A DNA stretch of 64,000 nucleotides, taken from the NCBI RefSeq assembly GCF_011602085.1, contig NZ_JAAONY010000001.1:186001-250000 (forward strand). The letters run 5' to 3'. The stretch is from Pseudoteredinibacter isoporae (GTDB lineage Bacteria > Pseudomonadota > Gammaproteobacteria > Pseudomonadales > Cellvibrionaceae). Made by a program: the position numbers and the translations under genes. Shown piece after piece: positions 55,241 to 63,858 of this stretch. Every line of letters starts with the position of its first letter. Position 1 is the stretch's first letter. The notes below the pieces were generated by a model. That model saw only the letters and a list, made by a program, of their open reading frames with translations. It was not told the origin of the DNA and ran no database searches.

Positions 55241-56179
55241 TTAAGCCTGCACGGTACTACCGTAGACTTTATCCAGAATGTCTTTGGCGCCAGCCTCCAG
55301 CAAACGTTCGGCCATCGCCACACCCATTGCCTCGCCACTGCCGTGCTCGCCTTCCGCTTCCTCGAAAAGCATTTTGCTGCCATCGGGATCGCCCACCAGA
55401 CCGCGCAACCACAGCTTCCCATCCCGTTCGATAGCGTAGCTGGCAATTGGTACCTGACAACCGCCTTCCAGACGGCGGTTCATAGCGCGCTCGGCGCGGA
55501 CGCATCGTGCGGTATCTTCATCGTGCAGTGGTGCCAGTAATTCACGAGTTTGCTCATCATCAACGCGACACTCGATACCCACAGCTCCCTGGCCACCGGC
55601 AGGCAAGCTGACCTCGGGGGCTATAAATTCGCGAATACGCTCAGCCATTTCCAGGCGAATCAACCCCGCCGCTGCCAGAATAATGGCCTGATATTCACCG
55701 GCATCCAGCCTGGCGAGTCGGGTATTGACGTTACCGCGCAGGAATCGAATATCCAGATCCGGGCGGGCTGCCAGCAGCTGGCACTGTCGGCGCAGGCTGG
55801 AAGTACCCACTACAGCACCTGCTGGTAGATCATCGAGTTTGGAAAAATCGTTGGACACAAAGGCATCGCGGGGATCTTCACGGGGGCAGATCACGTCCAG
55901 CCCCAAGCCTTCGGGAAATTCCATTGGCACATCTTTCATGGAATGCACCGCGATATCGGCTCGGCTTTCAAGCAGGGCGTGTTCCAGCTCCTTAACGAAC
56001 AAACCTTTGCCACCCACTTTCGCCAGCGGCACGTCAAGGATTTTGTCGCCTTTGCTCACCATCGGAACGAGGATGACCTCAAGTCCAGGGTGATGACGCT
56101 CAAGTTCGGCTTTGACATATTCGGCCTGCCAAAGGGCCAGGGCGCTTTTACGGGTAGCGATGCGAATGGATCGGGACAT
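55241..56179 (-). CDS. hemC: Porphobilinogen deaminase
   Basis: This 312-residue enzyme polymerises four porphobilinogens to hydroxymethylbilane. [35 protein letters not shown] (catalytic Asp in KDVP), [31 protein letters not shown] and GGQGAVGIE are classical. The dipyrromethane cofactor is attached at Cys241 ([15 protein letters not shown]). It is the first gene of hemCDXY; a TetR gene lies upstream in the same direction. Confidence 0.97.
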   Translation of the reverse strand: MSRSIRIATRKSALALWQAEYVKAELERHHPGLEVILVPMVSKGDKILDVPLAKVGGKGLFVKELEHALLESRADIAVHSMKDVPMEFPEGLGLDVICPREDPRDAFVSNDFSKLDDLPAGAVVGTSSLRRQCQLLAARPDLDIRFLRGNVNTRLARLDAGEYQAIILAAAGLIRLEMAERIREFIAPEVSLPAGGQGAVGIECRVDDEQTRELLAPLHDEDTARCVRAERAMNRRLEGGCQVPIASYAIERDGKLWLRGLVGDPDGSKMLFEEAEGEHGSGEAMGVAMAERLLEAGAKDILDKVYGSTVQA

Positions 56180-56300
56180 GGACGGGGCACTTAATCAACA
56201 AATCAAGCGCCCATAATACCAGAGCGAAGAATTCGCTCCTATGTTTTAACTTGCCGAATAAGGCCAAACAGGGCTGTACAAAAAACCGACAAAGACCCTA

Positions 56301-56936
56301 TTAAAAAGGCTCCTCAACCAATTCCTCAACCGGCTGACTCGCTTGCACCGGCTCGCACGCCAGACTTGTCAGCAAACGATCGGCCGCACGACGACCATCA
56401 TTGAGAAATTCCTCATTGGAACTCAATGCCGCCAGCAATTGAACGTTGAACAACAAGCTGACAATGCCCCAGGCAACTTCACTGCGATCAGTATCGCTGG
56501 CCTCAGGATAATCAACCCGAATAACCTGGCACAGCACAAGAACAAAGTTACGGTGCCATTGGGTCATTTGTTCTTTGATGGCGGGATACAAATCAACACC
56601 GGAAACCAACGCTTGTGCCACCAAAACTCTGCGTCGTTCTTCTTCACTGGTGTCAGTAAAAAAATAATCGAGCAAGGCGAGGCTGGTATTGGAAGATGGC
56701 ATGGCAGCAAGAAATTTGCGTGCCTCTTCGCGGGAGTTTTTTATGTAGCGATCCGCCAGGGCCTGAACCATTTTGTCACGGTTGCCAACATGGTAACGCA
56801 ACAAACTGCGGCGTAAACCAGATTCTTCAGCAATGCGCTCGAGAGTTGTACCCTCGATGCCCAGTCGAGCAACACATCTCTCGAAAGCATCGAGTATTTC
56901 TTCTGTGCGTTCTGCTTTAACACTGGGTCGTGCCAT
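56301..56936 (-). CDS. TetR-family transcriptional regulator
   Basis: This 211-residue regulator has an N-terminal TetR helix-turn-helix (EILDAFERCVARLGIEGTTL, then RIAEESGLRRSLLRYHVGNRD) and an all-helical ligand domain. The style (RRSLLRYHVGNRDKMVQAL) resembles BetI/RutR-like members, but the ligand is unknown. It is inserted between algR and hemC, where Pseudomonas has no such gene that I recall. Its ribosome-binding site (GGAGG) lies inside one arm of a long inverted repeat in the upstream region. Confidence 0.92.
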   Translation of the reverse strand: MARPSVKAERTEEILDAFERCVARLGIEGTTLERIAEESGLRRSLLRYHVGNRDKMVQALADRYIKNSREEARKFLAAMPSSNTSLALLDYFFTDTSEEERRRVLVAQALVSGVDLYPAIKEQMTQWHRNFVLVLCQVIRVDYPEASDTDRSEVAWGIVSLLFNVQLLAALSSNEEFLNDGRRAADRLLTSLACEPVQASQPVEELVEEPF

Positions 56937-56940
56937 TTTG

Positions 56941-57004
56941 GTTTCGCCTCCCTGTCGAATTCAGATTGTTGTCGCGGATACTAACACAGGGATTTAGGCG
57001 AAAC
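56941..57004 (-). promoter_or_regulatory. Inverted repeat covering the TetR gene's RBS
   Basis: Two arms match in two blocks: GTTTCGCC (56941–56948) with GGCGAAAC (56997–57004), and CCCTGT (56950–56955) with ACAGGG (56986–56991). This gives 14 bp in total, with a 30-nt loop. On the minus-strand transcript the right arm ends four bases before the ATG and includes the GGAGG. It may be an RNA hairpin that hides the ribosome-binding site, a dyad operator for the regulator, or both. Confidence 0.6.
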
Positions 57005-57244
57005 ATTATTTCAAGTCAGGGATAGAGACCTTATTCAAGAAAAAAACAAGTCTTATAAACCTTTGGCTATAAATAAAATGCTCTAATGAAATATTCACTC
57101 AAAAAACAGACAGTAGACTGTCAAAAATGAAAATAAAACACTGGGTTGTTTTTCAGCTTTGGCAAACTAAAACCCTAAAAACACCCGAAAAGATCGACGT
57201 TTTCGACGTTATCCAACTGCTGTCACGCTTCAGCAGTTACGTTT
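57005..57244 (+). ncRNA. Candidate small RNA or untranslated region upstream of an orphan terminator
   Basis: No open frame of note is present in this AT-rich stretch between the TetR gene and algR. On the plus strand it ends with a perfect 8-bp hairpin (AACTGCTG, loop TCACGCTT, CAGCAGTT; 57215–57238), then ACG and TTTTTT, a good intrinsic terminator with no plus-strand gene before it. Other features are a GACAG-TAGA-CTGTC dyad (57109–57122) and a direct repeat TCGACGTT (57194 and 57203). TATAAA near 57069 is a possible −10. The start of any transcript cannot be placed. Confidence 0.3.
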
Positions 57245-57246
57245 TT
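57215..57246 (+). terminator. Orphan plus-strand terminator
   Basis: This is an 8-bp perfect stem with an 8-nt loop and T6. The genes on both sides (TetR gene and algR) run on the minus strand, so it does not serve either of them. Confidence 0.6.
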
Positions 57247-57280
57247 TAAAAACAAAAAAGCCTCGATACAATCGAGGCTT
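57247..57280 (-). terminator. Intrinsic terminator of algZ–algR
   Basis: A 10-bp perfect stem (AAGCCTCGAT with ATCGAGGCTT, loop TGT on the minus strand) is followed on the minus strand by TTTTGTTTTT. It lies 30 bp after the algR stop. Confidence 0.85.
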
Positions 57281-57309
57281 CTGTGATGTTTTTATTCGAA
57301 AAAGAAAAA

Positions 57310-58062
57310 CTACATCTCGGCTAACATCGCACGAATTTTACTAACGTGGCGACGGCTAACGACAGGTTTCTCCTCACTATCACGTAAACGCATAACATAA
57401 TGTCCTTCTGGCGCTCGCTCCATTCCTTCAATGTAAGAACGGGCAACCAGAGCGTTACGGTGAATGCGAATAAAGCTGGCTTCAAATTCGGATTCCAGCT
57501 CTTTCAGAGTGTCGTCGATCAGGGTTTCACCCCCACGGTGGTAGACCGTGACATATTTTTGATCGGCCAGAAAATAAAATATATCTTCCAGGGGAATCAG
57601 CTCAACACCGCGTCGAGTCTTTGCACTGATATGTTTGCGGGCATTGGGACGATCCGCTTTATTCATATCATCCAGCGCCGCGATCTGCATGCGATTCAAT
57701 TTGCGCGCATTTTGCAGAACCTGCTCCAGTTGCTCCTGGCGCACCGGCTTCAGCAAATAACCCACCGCCTGGGCCTCAAAAGCCTCAACAGCGTGCTTGT
57801 CATAAGCCGTGCAAAACACCACCGCTGGAGGATCTTCCATGGTGGAAATGCGTTTCGCCGCGGACAAACCGTCTTCGCCGGGCATGGAAATGTCCATTAA
57901 TACAACATCTGGGCCAGCCGCTTTAATCGCCTGAAGGGCCTCGTCGGCACCGGCTGCCTGAGCTACGACCTCACACTCTTCCATGCGGGAAATCATACGA
58001 ACCAGCCGTTCTCTGGCCAGCGCCTCATCATCGACGACCAAAACATCCATGATTGTGCTCAT
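57310..58062 (-). CDS. algR: LytTR response regulator AlgR
   Basis: This 250-residue regulator has an N-terminal receiver (VLVVDDEALARERLVRM, phosphoacceptor Asp57 in VVLMDISMPGEDG, Lys in GYLLKPVRQ). The C-terminal LytTR DNA-binding domain (about 140–250) has VELIPLEDIFYFLADQKYVT, FIRIHRNALVARSYI and PVVSRRHVSKIR. In Pseudomonas AlgR controls alginate, twitching (fimU–pilE genes) and virulence. The start may be the ATG at 58050 (MDVLVVDDE), which matches AlgR N-termini best. algZ lies directly upstream. Confidence 0.94.
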   Translation of the reverse strand: MSTIMDVLVVDDEALARERLVRMISRMEECEVVAQAAGADEALQAIKAAGPDVVLMDISMPGEDGLSAAKRISTMEDPPAVVFCTAYDKHAVEAFEAQAVGYLLKPVRQEQLEQVLQNARKLNRMQIAALDDMNKADRPNARKHISAKTRRGVELIPLEDIFYFLADQKYVTVYHRGGETLIDDTLKELESEFEASFIRIHRNALVARSYIEGMERAPEGHYVMRLRDSEEKPVVSRRHVSKIRAMLAEM

Positions 58063-58114
58063 TACTAGATCTCACTTGTTTTTACTGTGTTGAATTATAG
58101 CTATCGGCAGCAGC

Positions 58115-59185
58115 TTATAAATTCTTCAATTGGTAACGAATATTAATTGTGTAAAGTTCGTCACTCTGCTCGATATTCCACTTCACCTTGTCGCCAAAAT
58201 GCCCACGCAGGCGGGCCAATACATTATTCAGAGCCAATTGATTGCCGGAAGAACGCGCATTTTGAGCGAGCGGGTTGCTCATCATTAAGTGTAGCTCGTC
58301 ATTCTGCATCAGCACCTGAATCTGGATAGTGCCGCCTTCCGGAAGGTGATGAACACCATGTTTGATGGCATTTTCCAGCAAAGGTTGCAAAACCAAACTC
58401 GGAATTGGCATAGGCCAGGCCTCTTCTGCCACATCCCACTCTGTATGTAAGCGCTCACCCATGCGAAGCTTTTCCATCGCCAGATAACGCTCACAGAGGG
58501 TAATCTCATCGCGCACACTCACCAGCTTGGGCTCTGCCAGGCTGGCCCGGAACAGCTCACTCAGATCCTCAACTGCCTGCTCGGCCTTTTCGGGATCAAC
58601 ATCAATCAGACAGGCAATGGTATTCATGCAGTTGAACAAAAAATGCGGCTGAATTCTCGACTGTAAGGCCTGCAACTGGGAGTGCAGATGGGCCTGTTGT
58701 TGATTGCGGTACTGCTGCTGTAAATACATATAACGCAGACCAATGCCGGTAATCATCATCGAAATCAGCAGAAATTGCCCCAAATGCCAGTAATTGAGCT
58801 GCAAAACGTGGCCATACTGACCAATGACAAAGCCAAAGAAACTCAAGGTCAGCAGCTGCACAATCAAAAAGCAGCTTACCCCCGCGATGGCCGGGTGGCG
58901 CTGATTCAGCCAGTTGGACATCAGTGCCAGCACCAAAAGCGACGCCAGCGCGATCCACTGCACCGCCAGAGAAACCATGCCCAGTTTCTGCCAATCGAAA
59001 TCCTGTAAGCCAAAAGCCGCCAGGCTGAGCACAATCGCCAGCAGCTCGCAGACGAGCACGATGCCCAATGCCACAGGCGGGCTTTTTAAATCCGGTAAAA
59101 AATCGCCTTTGATATTCAGGGCCTCGTTGACCCCCTGTTCCAGCTGGCGCTTTTTATTTTTTATCGTAAACAAACCGTCTCCCAA
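58115..59185 (-). CDS. algZ: Membrane histidine kinase AlgZ/FimS
   Basis: This 356-residue LytS-type kinase has about six membrane helices between residues 38 and 155. A HisKA-like His_kinase domain with LQSRIQPHFLFNCMNTIACL (His181) and an HATPase with LVLQPLLENAIKHGVHHLPE follow. Start choice is open: TTG at 59185 or TTG at 59173, both within reach of the G-rich GGGGGAGGGG and GGGAG upstream; neither is ATG. AlgZ is the partner of AlgR, encoded 52 bp downstream. In Pseudomonas the pair regulates type IV pilus minor pilins, linking this locus to the Pil-Chp genes in the window. Confidence 0.92.
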   Translation of the reverse strand: MGDGLFTIKNKKRQLEQGVNEALNIKGDFLPDLKSPPVALGIVLVCELLAIVLSLAAFGLQDFDWQKLGMVSLAVQWIALASLLVLALMSNWLNQRHPAIAGVSCFLIVQLLTLSFFGFVIGQYGHVLQLNYWHLGQFLLISMMITGIGLRYMYLQQQYRNQQQAHLHSQLQALQSRIQPHFLFNCMNTIACLIDVDPEKAEQAVEDLSELFRASLAEPKLVSVRDEITLCERYLAMEKLRMGERLHTEWDVAEEAWPMPIPSLVLQPLLENAIKHGVHHLPEGGTIQIQVLMQNDELHLMMSNPLAQNARSSGNQLALNNVLARLRGHFGDKVKWNIEQSDELYTINIRYQLKNL

Positions 59186-59277
59186 CCCCTCCCCCGGGGA
59201 AGGCCACTATAAACAAGGCAAGATTGTACGGTTTTCATCACATTTCGGCTGGGCTCAAAGGTCCAATGGTTGATCAG

Positions 59278-59306
59278 TTATCATGGGCGGCTTCAGGCAC
59301 TATAAT
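59278..59306 (+). promoter_or_regulatory. Promoter of argH
   Basis: TTATCA (59278–59283), a 17-bp spacer and a perfect TATAAT (59301–59306) lie about 80 bp upstream of the argH ATG. Confidence 0.55.
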
Positions 59307-59384
59307 GCCAGCCCCAATAGCAGGAATCCGGCCGCAAGGCAGGCAACCAGCTTACACTAATTATGAAAAAGCCAGGATTTAACC

Positions 59385-60791
59385 ATGAGCGATAGCCAAA
59401 ACGACGCCACCAATCAGCAATGGGGCGGTCGCTTTAGTGAGGCAACCGATGCCTTTGTACAACGTTTTACCGCGTCGGTGCAATTTGACCAACGTATGTA
59501 TAAGCAGGATATTCAGGGCTCCATCGCCCACGCTACCATGCTGGCTGAAGCCGGTGTACTGAGCGAAGACGAGCGAGATGCCATCATTCAGGGGCTAAAA
59601 ACCGTCCAGGGCGATATCGAAGCCGGCCGCTTCGACTGGTCGATTCCCCTCGAAGACGTGCATATGAATATCGAGTCTGCACTGACCAAAGCCATTGGTA
59701 TCACCGGGAAGAAGCTGCACACTGGCCGTTCGCGCAATGACCAGGTCGCCACCGACATCCGCCTGTGGCTGCGCGACGAGATCGACCTGATCAGTACGGA
59801 AATGAACCGCTTGCAAGATGGCCTGATCAAGCTGGCCGCTTCCGAAGCCGACACGATCATGCCCGGCTTTACCCATCTGCAAACCGCTCAACCGGTGACC
59901 TTTGGGCATCACTTGCTGGCCTGGAATGAAATGCTGGAACGCGACTTTGGCCGTTTACAGGATTGCCGCAAGCGTCTGAATCAGTCACCTCTGGGCGCCG
60001 CCGCTCTGGCCGGTACCAGCTACGCGATTCAACGCGATATGACCGCATCTTTGCTGGGTTTCAGCAAGCCCACCGAAAACAGCCTGGACTCGGTATCTGA
60101 TCGTGACTTCGCCATTGAATTCTGCGCCTTTGCCAGCTTGCTGCTGACCCATATGTCGCGCATGTCGGAAGAACTGGTGCTGTGGACGTCAGCCCAGTTT
60201 AACTTCATTGATTTGCCCGACCGTTTCTGCACCGGCTCTTCGATTATGCCCCAGAAGAAGAACCCCGATGTGCCTGAACTGGTACGCGGCAAAACCGGCC
60301 GTGTGAATGGCCACCTGATCAGCCTGCTGACGCTGATGAAATCACAACCACTGGCCTACAACAAAGACAATCAGGAAGACAAAGAGCCCTTGTTCGATGC
60401 GGTGGATACCGTTAAAGACTGCTTGCGCGCCTTCGCGGATATGGTGCCGGCTATTGAGGCGAAGTCAGAGGTAATGCTCGAAGCGGCCAAGCGCGGCTTC
60501 TCTACCGCAACCGATCTGGCGGATTATCTGGTGTGCAAAGGGGTGCCCTTCCGGGATGCCCATGAAATCGTCGGGAAGTCTGTGGCCTATGGCCTGGAGA
60601 ACGACAAGGATCTGTCGGAAATGAGCTTGAGCGAACTGCAACAGTTCAGCGATCAGATCAGCGACGATGTGTTCGAAGTACTAACTCTGGAAGGCTCCGT
60701 TGCCGCCCGCAACCATATCGGCGGTACAGCACCAAATCAGGTGCGCGAAGCCGCCAAACGCGCACTGGCCTTATTGGCCGAGCGAACCTAG
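59385..60791 (+). CDS. argH: Argininosuccinate lyase
   Basis: This 468-residue enzyme cleaves argininosuccinate to arginine and fumarate, the last step of arginine synthesis. [20 protein letters not shown] opens the protein. [40 protein letters not shown] and the flexible signature loop [20 protein letters not shown] are all present. It is divergent from algZ, as in Pseudomonas, and is followed by a clear terminator. Confidence 0.97.
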   Translation: MSDSQNDATNQQWGGRFSEATDAFVQRFTASVQFDQRMYKQDIQGSIAHATMLAEAGVLSEDERDAIIQGLKTVQGDIEAGRFDWSIPLEDVHMNIESALTKAIGITGKKLHTGRSRNDQVATDIRLWLRDEIDLISTEMNRLQDGLIKLAASEADTIMPGFTHLQTAQPVTFGHHLLAWNEMLERDFGRLQDCRKRLNQSPLGAAALAGTSYAIQRDMTASLLGFSKPTENSLDSVSDRDFAIEFCAFASLLLTHMSRMSEELVLWTSAQFNFIDLPDRFCTGSSIMPQKKNPDVPELVRGKTGRVNGHLISLLTLMKSQPLAYNKDNQEDKEPLFDAVDTVKDCLRAFADMVPAIEAKSEVMLEAAKRGFSTATDLADYLVCKGVPFRDAHEIVGKSVAYGLENDKDLSEMSLSELQQFSDQISDDVFEVLTLEGSVAARNHIGGTAPNQVREAAKRALALLAERT

Positions 60792-60801
60792 ATCAGGTCT
60801 T

Positions 60802-60840
60802 GGGCCTGCCTTCAGTGGCGGGCCCTCTGTTGTTTTCTTC
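60802..60840 (+). terminator. Intrinsic terminator of argH
   Basis: A 9-bp stem with one T·G pair (GGGCCTGCC, loop TTCAGT, GGCGGGCCC) is followed by a T-rich tail (TCTGTTGTTTTCTTC), 10 bp after the stop. Confidence 0.78.
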
Positions 60841-60981
60841 ACTTTTCTCTCCATTTCCCGCCGTATTTTTTCTGCACCTGATCGTACTCTTTCCTTGCCT
60901 GTTTCCAGCAAATTCACCTTTAAAACCCGAAATAGCATTCTTTGGAATTGTTAAATATTGCGAACACTATGTAAAAGATAT

Positions 60982-61016
60982 TTGACATGGCTATAGGCAA
61001 GCCCTAAGCTTTGGGC
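60982..61016 (+). promoter_or_regulatory. Candidate promoter/operator of the XRE operon
   Basis: A perfect TTGACA (60982–60987) is followed after 17 bp by TAAGCT (61005–61010), a weak −10. The −10 is embedded in a 16-bp near-palindrome GCCCTAAGCTTTGGGC (61001–61016, 14 of 16 symmetric), a good size for an XRE dimer operator. Confidence 0.4.
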
Positions 61017-61073
61017 ATGTTAAGTATTTTTTACATTTAGTTAATATTTTCATACAGGAGCGAGGAGATTCAG

Positions 61074-61523
61074 ATGTCTTATAGAGAACAAGTGTTGTGG
61101 GTAGATGCGCTGCTTATGCTGGGTTTGATTGGCTACACCGTGAAGCAACTGCTGCTGGGCGGGCATGAAGCGTTGTTCAATATGGAGCAAGCGTACGACG
61201 TTGTTTCAAGCGTGCTGTATATGGCAATCGTCGCCTATGTGCTCTGTCATATCGCGATCGCAGCCGTCTCCAGTAAAGATACTGAAGAAGCCCGGGACGA
61301 ACGCGAGCAACAAGCGGCGCAATTGGGTGCATACTGGTCCGCCACCATCAGTCAGACCACGATTGTGCTGGCACTGGTGCAGTTCGGCCTGACGGTTCAG
61401 TTTGGTGGCACCCGGGAAGAACTCAGCCTCGCGCACCCTTTGTTATTGCTGCTGATAGGATTGATTCTGGCGGAATTGAGTAATGCCGGACGACAGCTCT
61501 GGTACCTGTACCGCGGTGTATAA
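61074..61523 (+). CDS. Unknown four-helix membrane protein
   Basis: I do not recognise this 149-residue protein. It has four hydrophobic helices (about 8–27, 42–65, 92–110 and 120–140) with a short, charged loop KDTEEARDEREQQ between helices 2 and 3. It is encoded 18 bp before a small XRE regulator, an arrangement known for many membrane-protein/regulator pairs in which the regulator controls the operon. The function is unknown. Confidence 0.85.
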   Translation: MSYREQVLWVDALLMLGLIGYTVKQLLLGGHEALFNMEQAYDVVSSVLYMAIVAYVLCHIAIAAVSSKDTEEARDEREQQAAQLGAYWSATISQTTIVLALVQFGLTVQFGGTREELSLAHPLLLLLIGLILAELSNAGRQLWYLYRGV

Positions 61524-61541
61524 TGGCCGGCGGAGAGACTT

Positions 61542-61763
61542 ATGAGCACATGTAAAATTAACAATCAGATCCGCCGTTTAAGATTCGAAAACGGCGAGAT
61601 GACCCAACAGGCACTGGCCACGGAAGTGGGGGTTACCCGGCAAACCATTCTTGCTATTGAAGCCGGGCGCTACTCACCTTCACTGGAAGTCGCGTTTAAA
61701 ATAGCCCGGACCTTTAATGAACCTCTCGAAGCCGTATTTCAATATGAACCCGAGCCAGCGTGA
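61542..61763 (+). CDS. Small XRE-family regulator
   Basis: This 73-residue protein is essentially one helix-turn-helix domain: INNQIRRLRFENGEMTQQAL, then ATEVGVTRQTILAIEAGRYS and PSLEVAFKIARTFNEPLEAV. It resembles the YozG/Cro-like type often paired with a membrane protein. GGAG precedes the ATG. It probably controls its own operon through the palindrome upstream at 61001–61016 (inference). Confidence 0.93.
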   Translation: MSTCKINNQIRRLRFENGEMTQQALATEVGVTRQTILAIEAGRYSPSLEVAFKIARTFNEPLEAVFQYEPEPA

Positions 61764-61772
61764 AAAGCCGGC

Positions 61773-62375
61773 TCAGGATTCCACTTTGGTGACATAAACC
61801 CAGACATTGCTTAAACCAACAATAATCGGTGGACGGGCCACGCGAACATTGTCATTGGCCTCCGCTTCACCAATCACTTCCTTGCAGTAAGTAAATTTCA
61901 AATCCAGCATCTCCTTGCGATACGGTGCGCAGGCAAACATTTGGCGGGCGCTATTCAACTGTAAAACATCGCCGGTGCTGAGCGGCCCCGTTGGATCATT
62001 AAAGAGCGCGTTTTGCCAGTGCTTGTCACGATAGCGACCAATATAAATGTAACCGGATTCCTTCAGGGAAAGATCATCGTCTCCGCGGGTGATAATGCCG
62101 GGAGCTTGAGCGGAAACGTGGGTATTTTTTGGGGCTTTGGTTTGCTGAACCATTAAGGGAACAGCCGGCTGGCTGTATTGAATATAGGCGTAGCAAAGTG
62201 CGATCAGTCCGAACAGGGCCAAAGAAAGAAGAGAAACTCGCAGGTTTTCACCCATGTCCTGCAAAAGAAGAAAACCCAGCACCCCCAGGCAAAACAAGCA
62301 GCTGGCGATAATGCCCTGCGGACTCGCCAATGCCGCCCATAACGCCGGCAAACTGGCGTGAAAAACCAAATCCAT
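61773..62375 (-). CDS. Unknown membrane-anchored protein
   Basis: I do not recognise this 200-residue protein. The start at 62375 has GGGAGGT six bases upstream; a longer frame to 62429 has no support. Three N-terminal hydrophobic segments (about 5–20, 22–38, 48–68) are followed by a soluble domain of about 125 residues with GYIYIGRYRDKHWQNALF, LSTGDVLQLNSARQMFACAP and VGLSNVWVYVTKVES. It is convergent with the XRE gene and lies downstream of the AGCS symporter gene in the same direction. Confidence 0.82.
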   Translation of the reverse strand: MDLVFHASLPALWAALASPQGIIASCLFCLGVLGFLLLQDMGENLRVSLLSLALFGLIALCYAYIQYSQPAVPLMVQQTKAPKNTHVSAQAPGIITRGDDDLSLKESGYIYIGRYRDKHWQNALFNDPTGPLSTGDVLQLNSARQMFACAPYRKEMLDLKFTYCKEVIGEAEANDNVRVARPPIIVGLSNVWVYVTKVES

Positions 62376-62460
62376 TAGTACACCTCCCTGTAAGAGGCCC
62401 AATGTAGAGATAGATGCCGCCCAGATCAAGCACCGGACAGTTACACCTTATTACAAGCTA

Positions 62461-63858
62461 TCAATCAAATTGGCCTTCGCGCAATCGCTTAAAATAGTGC
62501 CTTGCTGCAGCGTTCACTTTCGGGGCCAGCATAAAGCTCGAAATCATTGTTGGAATGGCCATGATGGCATAGACACCTACCAGCAAACCGTTAACCACAT
62601 CCAAAGAAACCACCGCACCGAGAACAATCAAAAAGATATAACAGGGTGTGTAGTAGTGCTGACGCTCGGCACCAATCAAAAAGCCCAAACACTTGGCGCC
62701 GTAAAACCAGTAGGTGACGATGGTACTGAAGCTCAGCAAGGCCACCATCAAGATCAGCAAATAAATTCCACCACTGGGGAACACACTTTCAATCGCTGCT
62801 GCCGTCATGGTCACACCGGCACCCGCATCGGGATCCTGCCAAACCCCGGTCAACAAAATGATCAAGGCCGTACACGTGCATACCACCAGCGTGTCGACAA
62901 CCGGACCAATCATAGCGACGACCCCTTCACGAATAGGTTCCTCGGTTTTGGCCGCACCGTGAGCCATGGACTCCGTGCCAATGCCTGCCTCATTGGAAAA
63001 GGCGCCCCGTCGTACACCAATCATAATCACGGTACCCAGTGCGCCACCCGCTGCTGCCTGCCCCGTAAAAGCATCTGTGACAATCAGCGCAAACATCGCA
63101 GGAATCTGCTCAATGTATTGGAACAAGACAAAAGCCGTGAACAACAGATAAATCGTGACCATCGCCGGCACCAGTCGAACAGTCAAACGACCGATACGCT
63201 GAATGCGACCAATGATGACGACAACGGTCAACAGCGCCACACAGCTGCTGGCAATAAAATCAAAACCCAGATGGGAGTCGGCGCTTGCCCAACCCGAAGG
63301 GATTGCCACGGCATCACGCAACAGCTGAATCAGCTGATTGGCTTGAAACACCGGCAAGGTGCCAATCATCCCCGCCAGACAAAACAGATAGGCCAACGGT
63401 AAAAAGCCTTTAGGCAAGGCTTCACGAATCACGTACATTGGGCCACCCTGGGTTTCGCCCAGACTGTCTTTTCCGCGAAACATGACCGCCAGAGAAGCGG
63501 TATAAAACTTCGTCGCTACACCGATCACCGCCGTTACCCACATCCAGAAAATGGCGCCCGGCCCACCGGCAGCAATCGCAATCGCGACACCGGAAATATT
63601 TCCAAGCCCCATCGTGCCGGCCAACGCGGTAGACAAGGCTTGGGAATGGCTGACCTGCCCCGGCGCACTGGGGTCGTCATAGCGGCCACGCAATACCGCC
63701 ACGCTGTGCCCCAAATAAAAATAGGGTTGCAAGCGCGAGTAGATGGCAAAAAATAAACCGCCACCCACCAACAGTACCACCAGAGGCGTGCTCCACATGG
63801 CATCGGCAAACTGGTTCAGGGCAGACTCAATTCGGGGAAGGTACTCGGCAACAGACAT
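62461..63858 (-). CDS. AGCS-family sodium:alanine symporter
   Basis: This 465-residue inner-membrane transporter takes up alanine, glycine or a related amino acid with sodium. The start at 63858 (MSVAEYLPRIESALNQF) gives the family's typical N-terminus; 33 upstream codons are open but not conserved. Signatures include ALAGTMGLGNISGVAIAIAA, GGPGAIFWMWVTAVIGVATK, GPMYVIREALP, GAFSNEAGIGTESMAHGAAK and VVCTCTALIILLTG. About ten membrane helices are visible. The substrate within the family is not decided. Confidence 0.94.
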   Translation of the reverse strand: MSVAEYLPRIESALNQFADAMWSTPLVVLLVGGGLFFAIYSRLQPYFYLGHSVAVLRGRYDDPSAPGQVSHSQALSTALAGTMGLGNISGVAIAIAAGGPGAIFWMWVTAVIGVATKFYTASLAVMFRGKDSLGETQGGPMYVIREALPKGFLPLAYLFCLAGMIGTLPVFQANQLIQLLRDAVAIPSGWASADSHLGFDFIASSCVALLTVVVIIGRIQRIGRLTVRLVPAMVTIYLLFTAFVLFQYIEQIPAMFALIVTDAFTGQAAAGGALGTVIMIGVRRGAFSNEAGIGTESMAHGAAKTEEPIREGVVAMIGPVVDTLVVCTCTALIILLTGVWQDPDAGAGVTMTAAAIESVFPSGGIYLLILMVALLSFSTIVTYWFYGAKCLGFLIGAERQHYYTPCYIFLIVLGAVVSLDVVNGLLVGVYAIMAIPTMISSFMLAPKVNAAARHYFKRLREGQFD

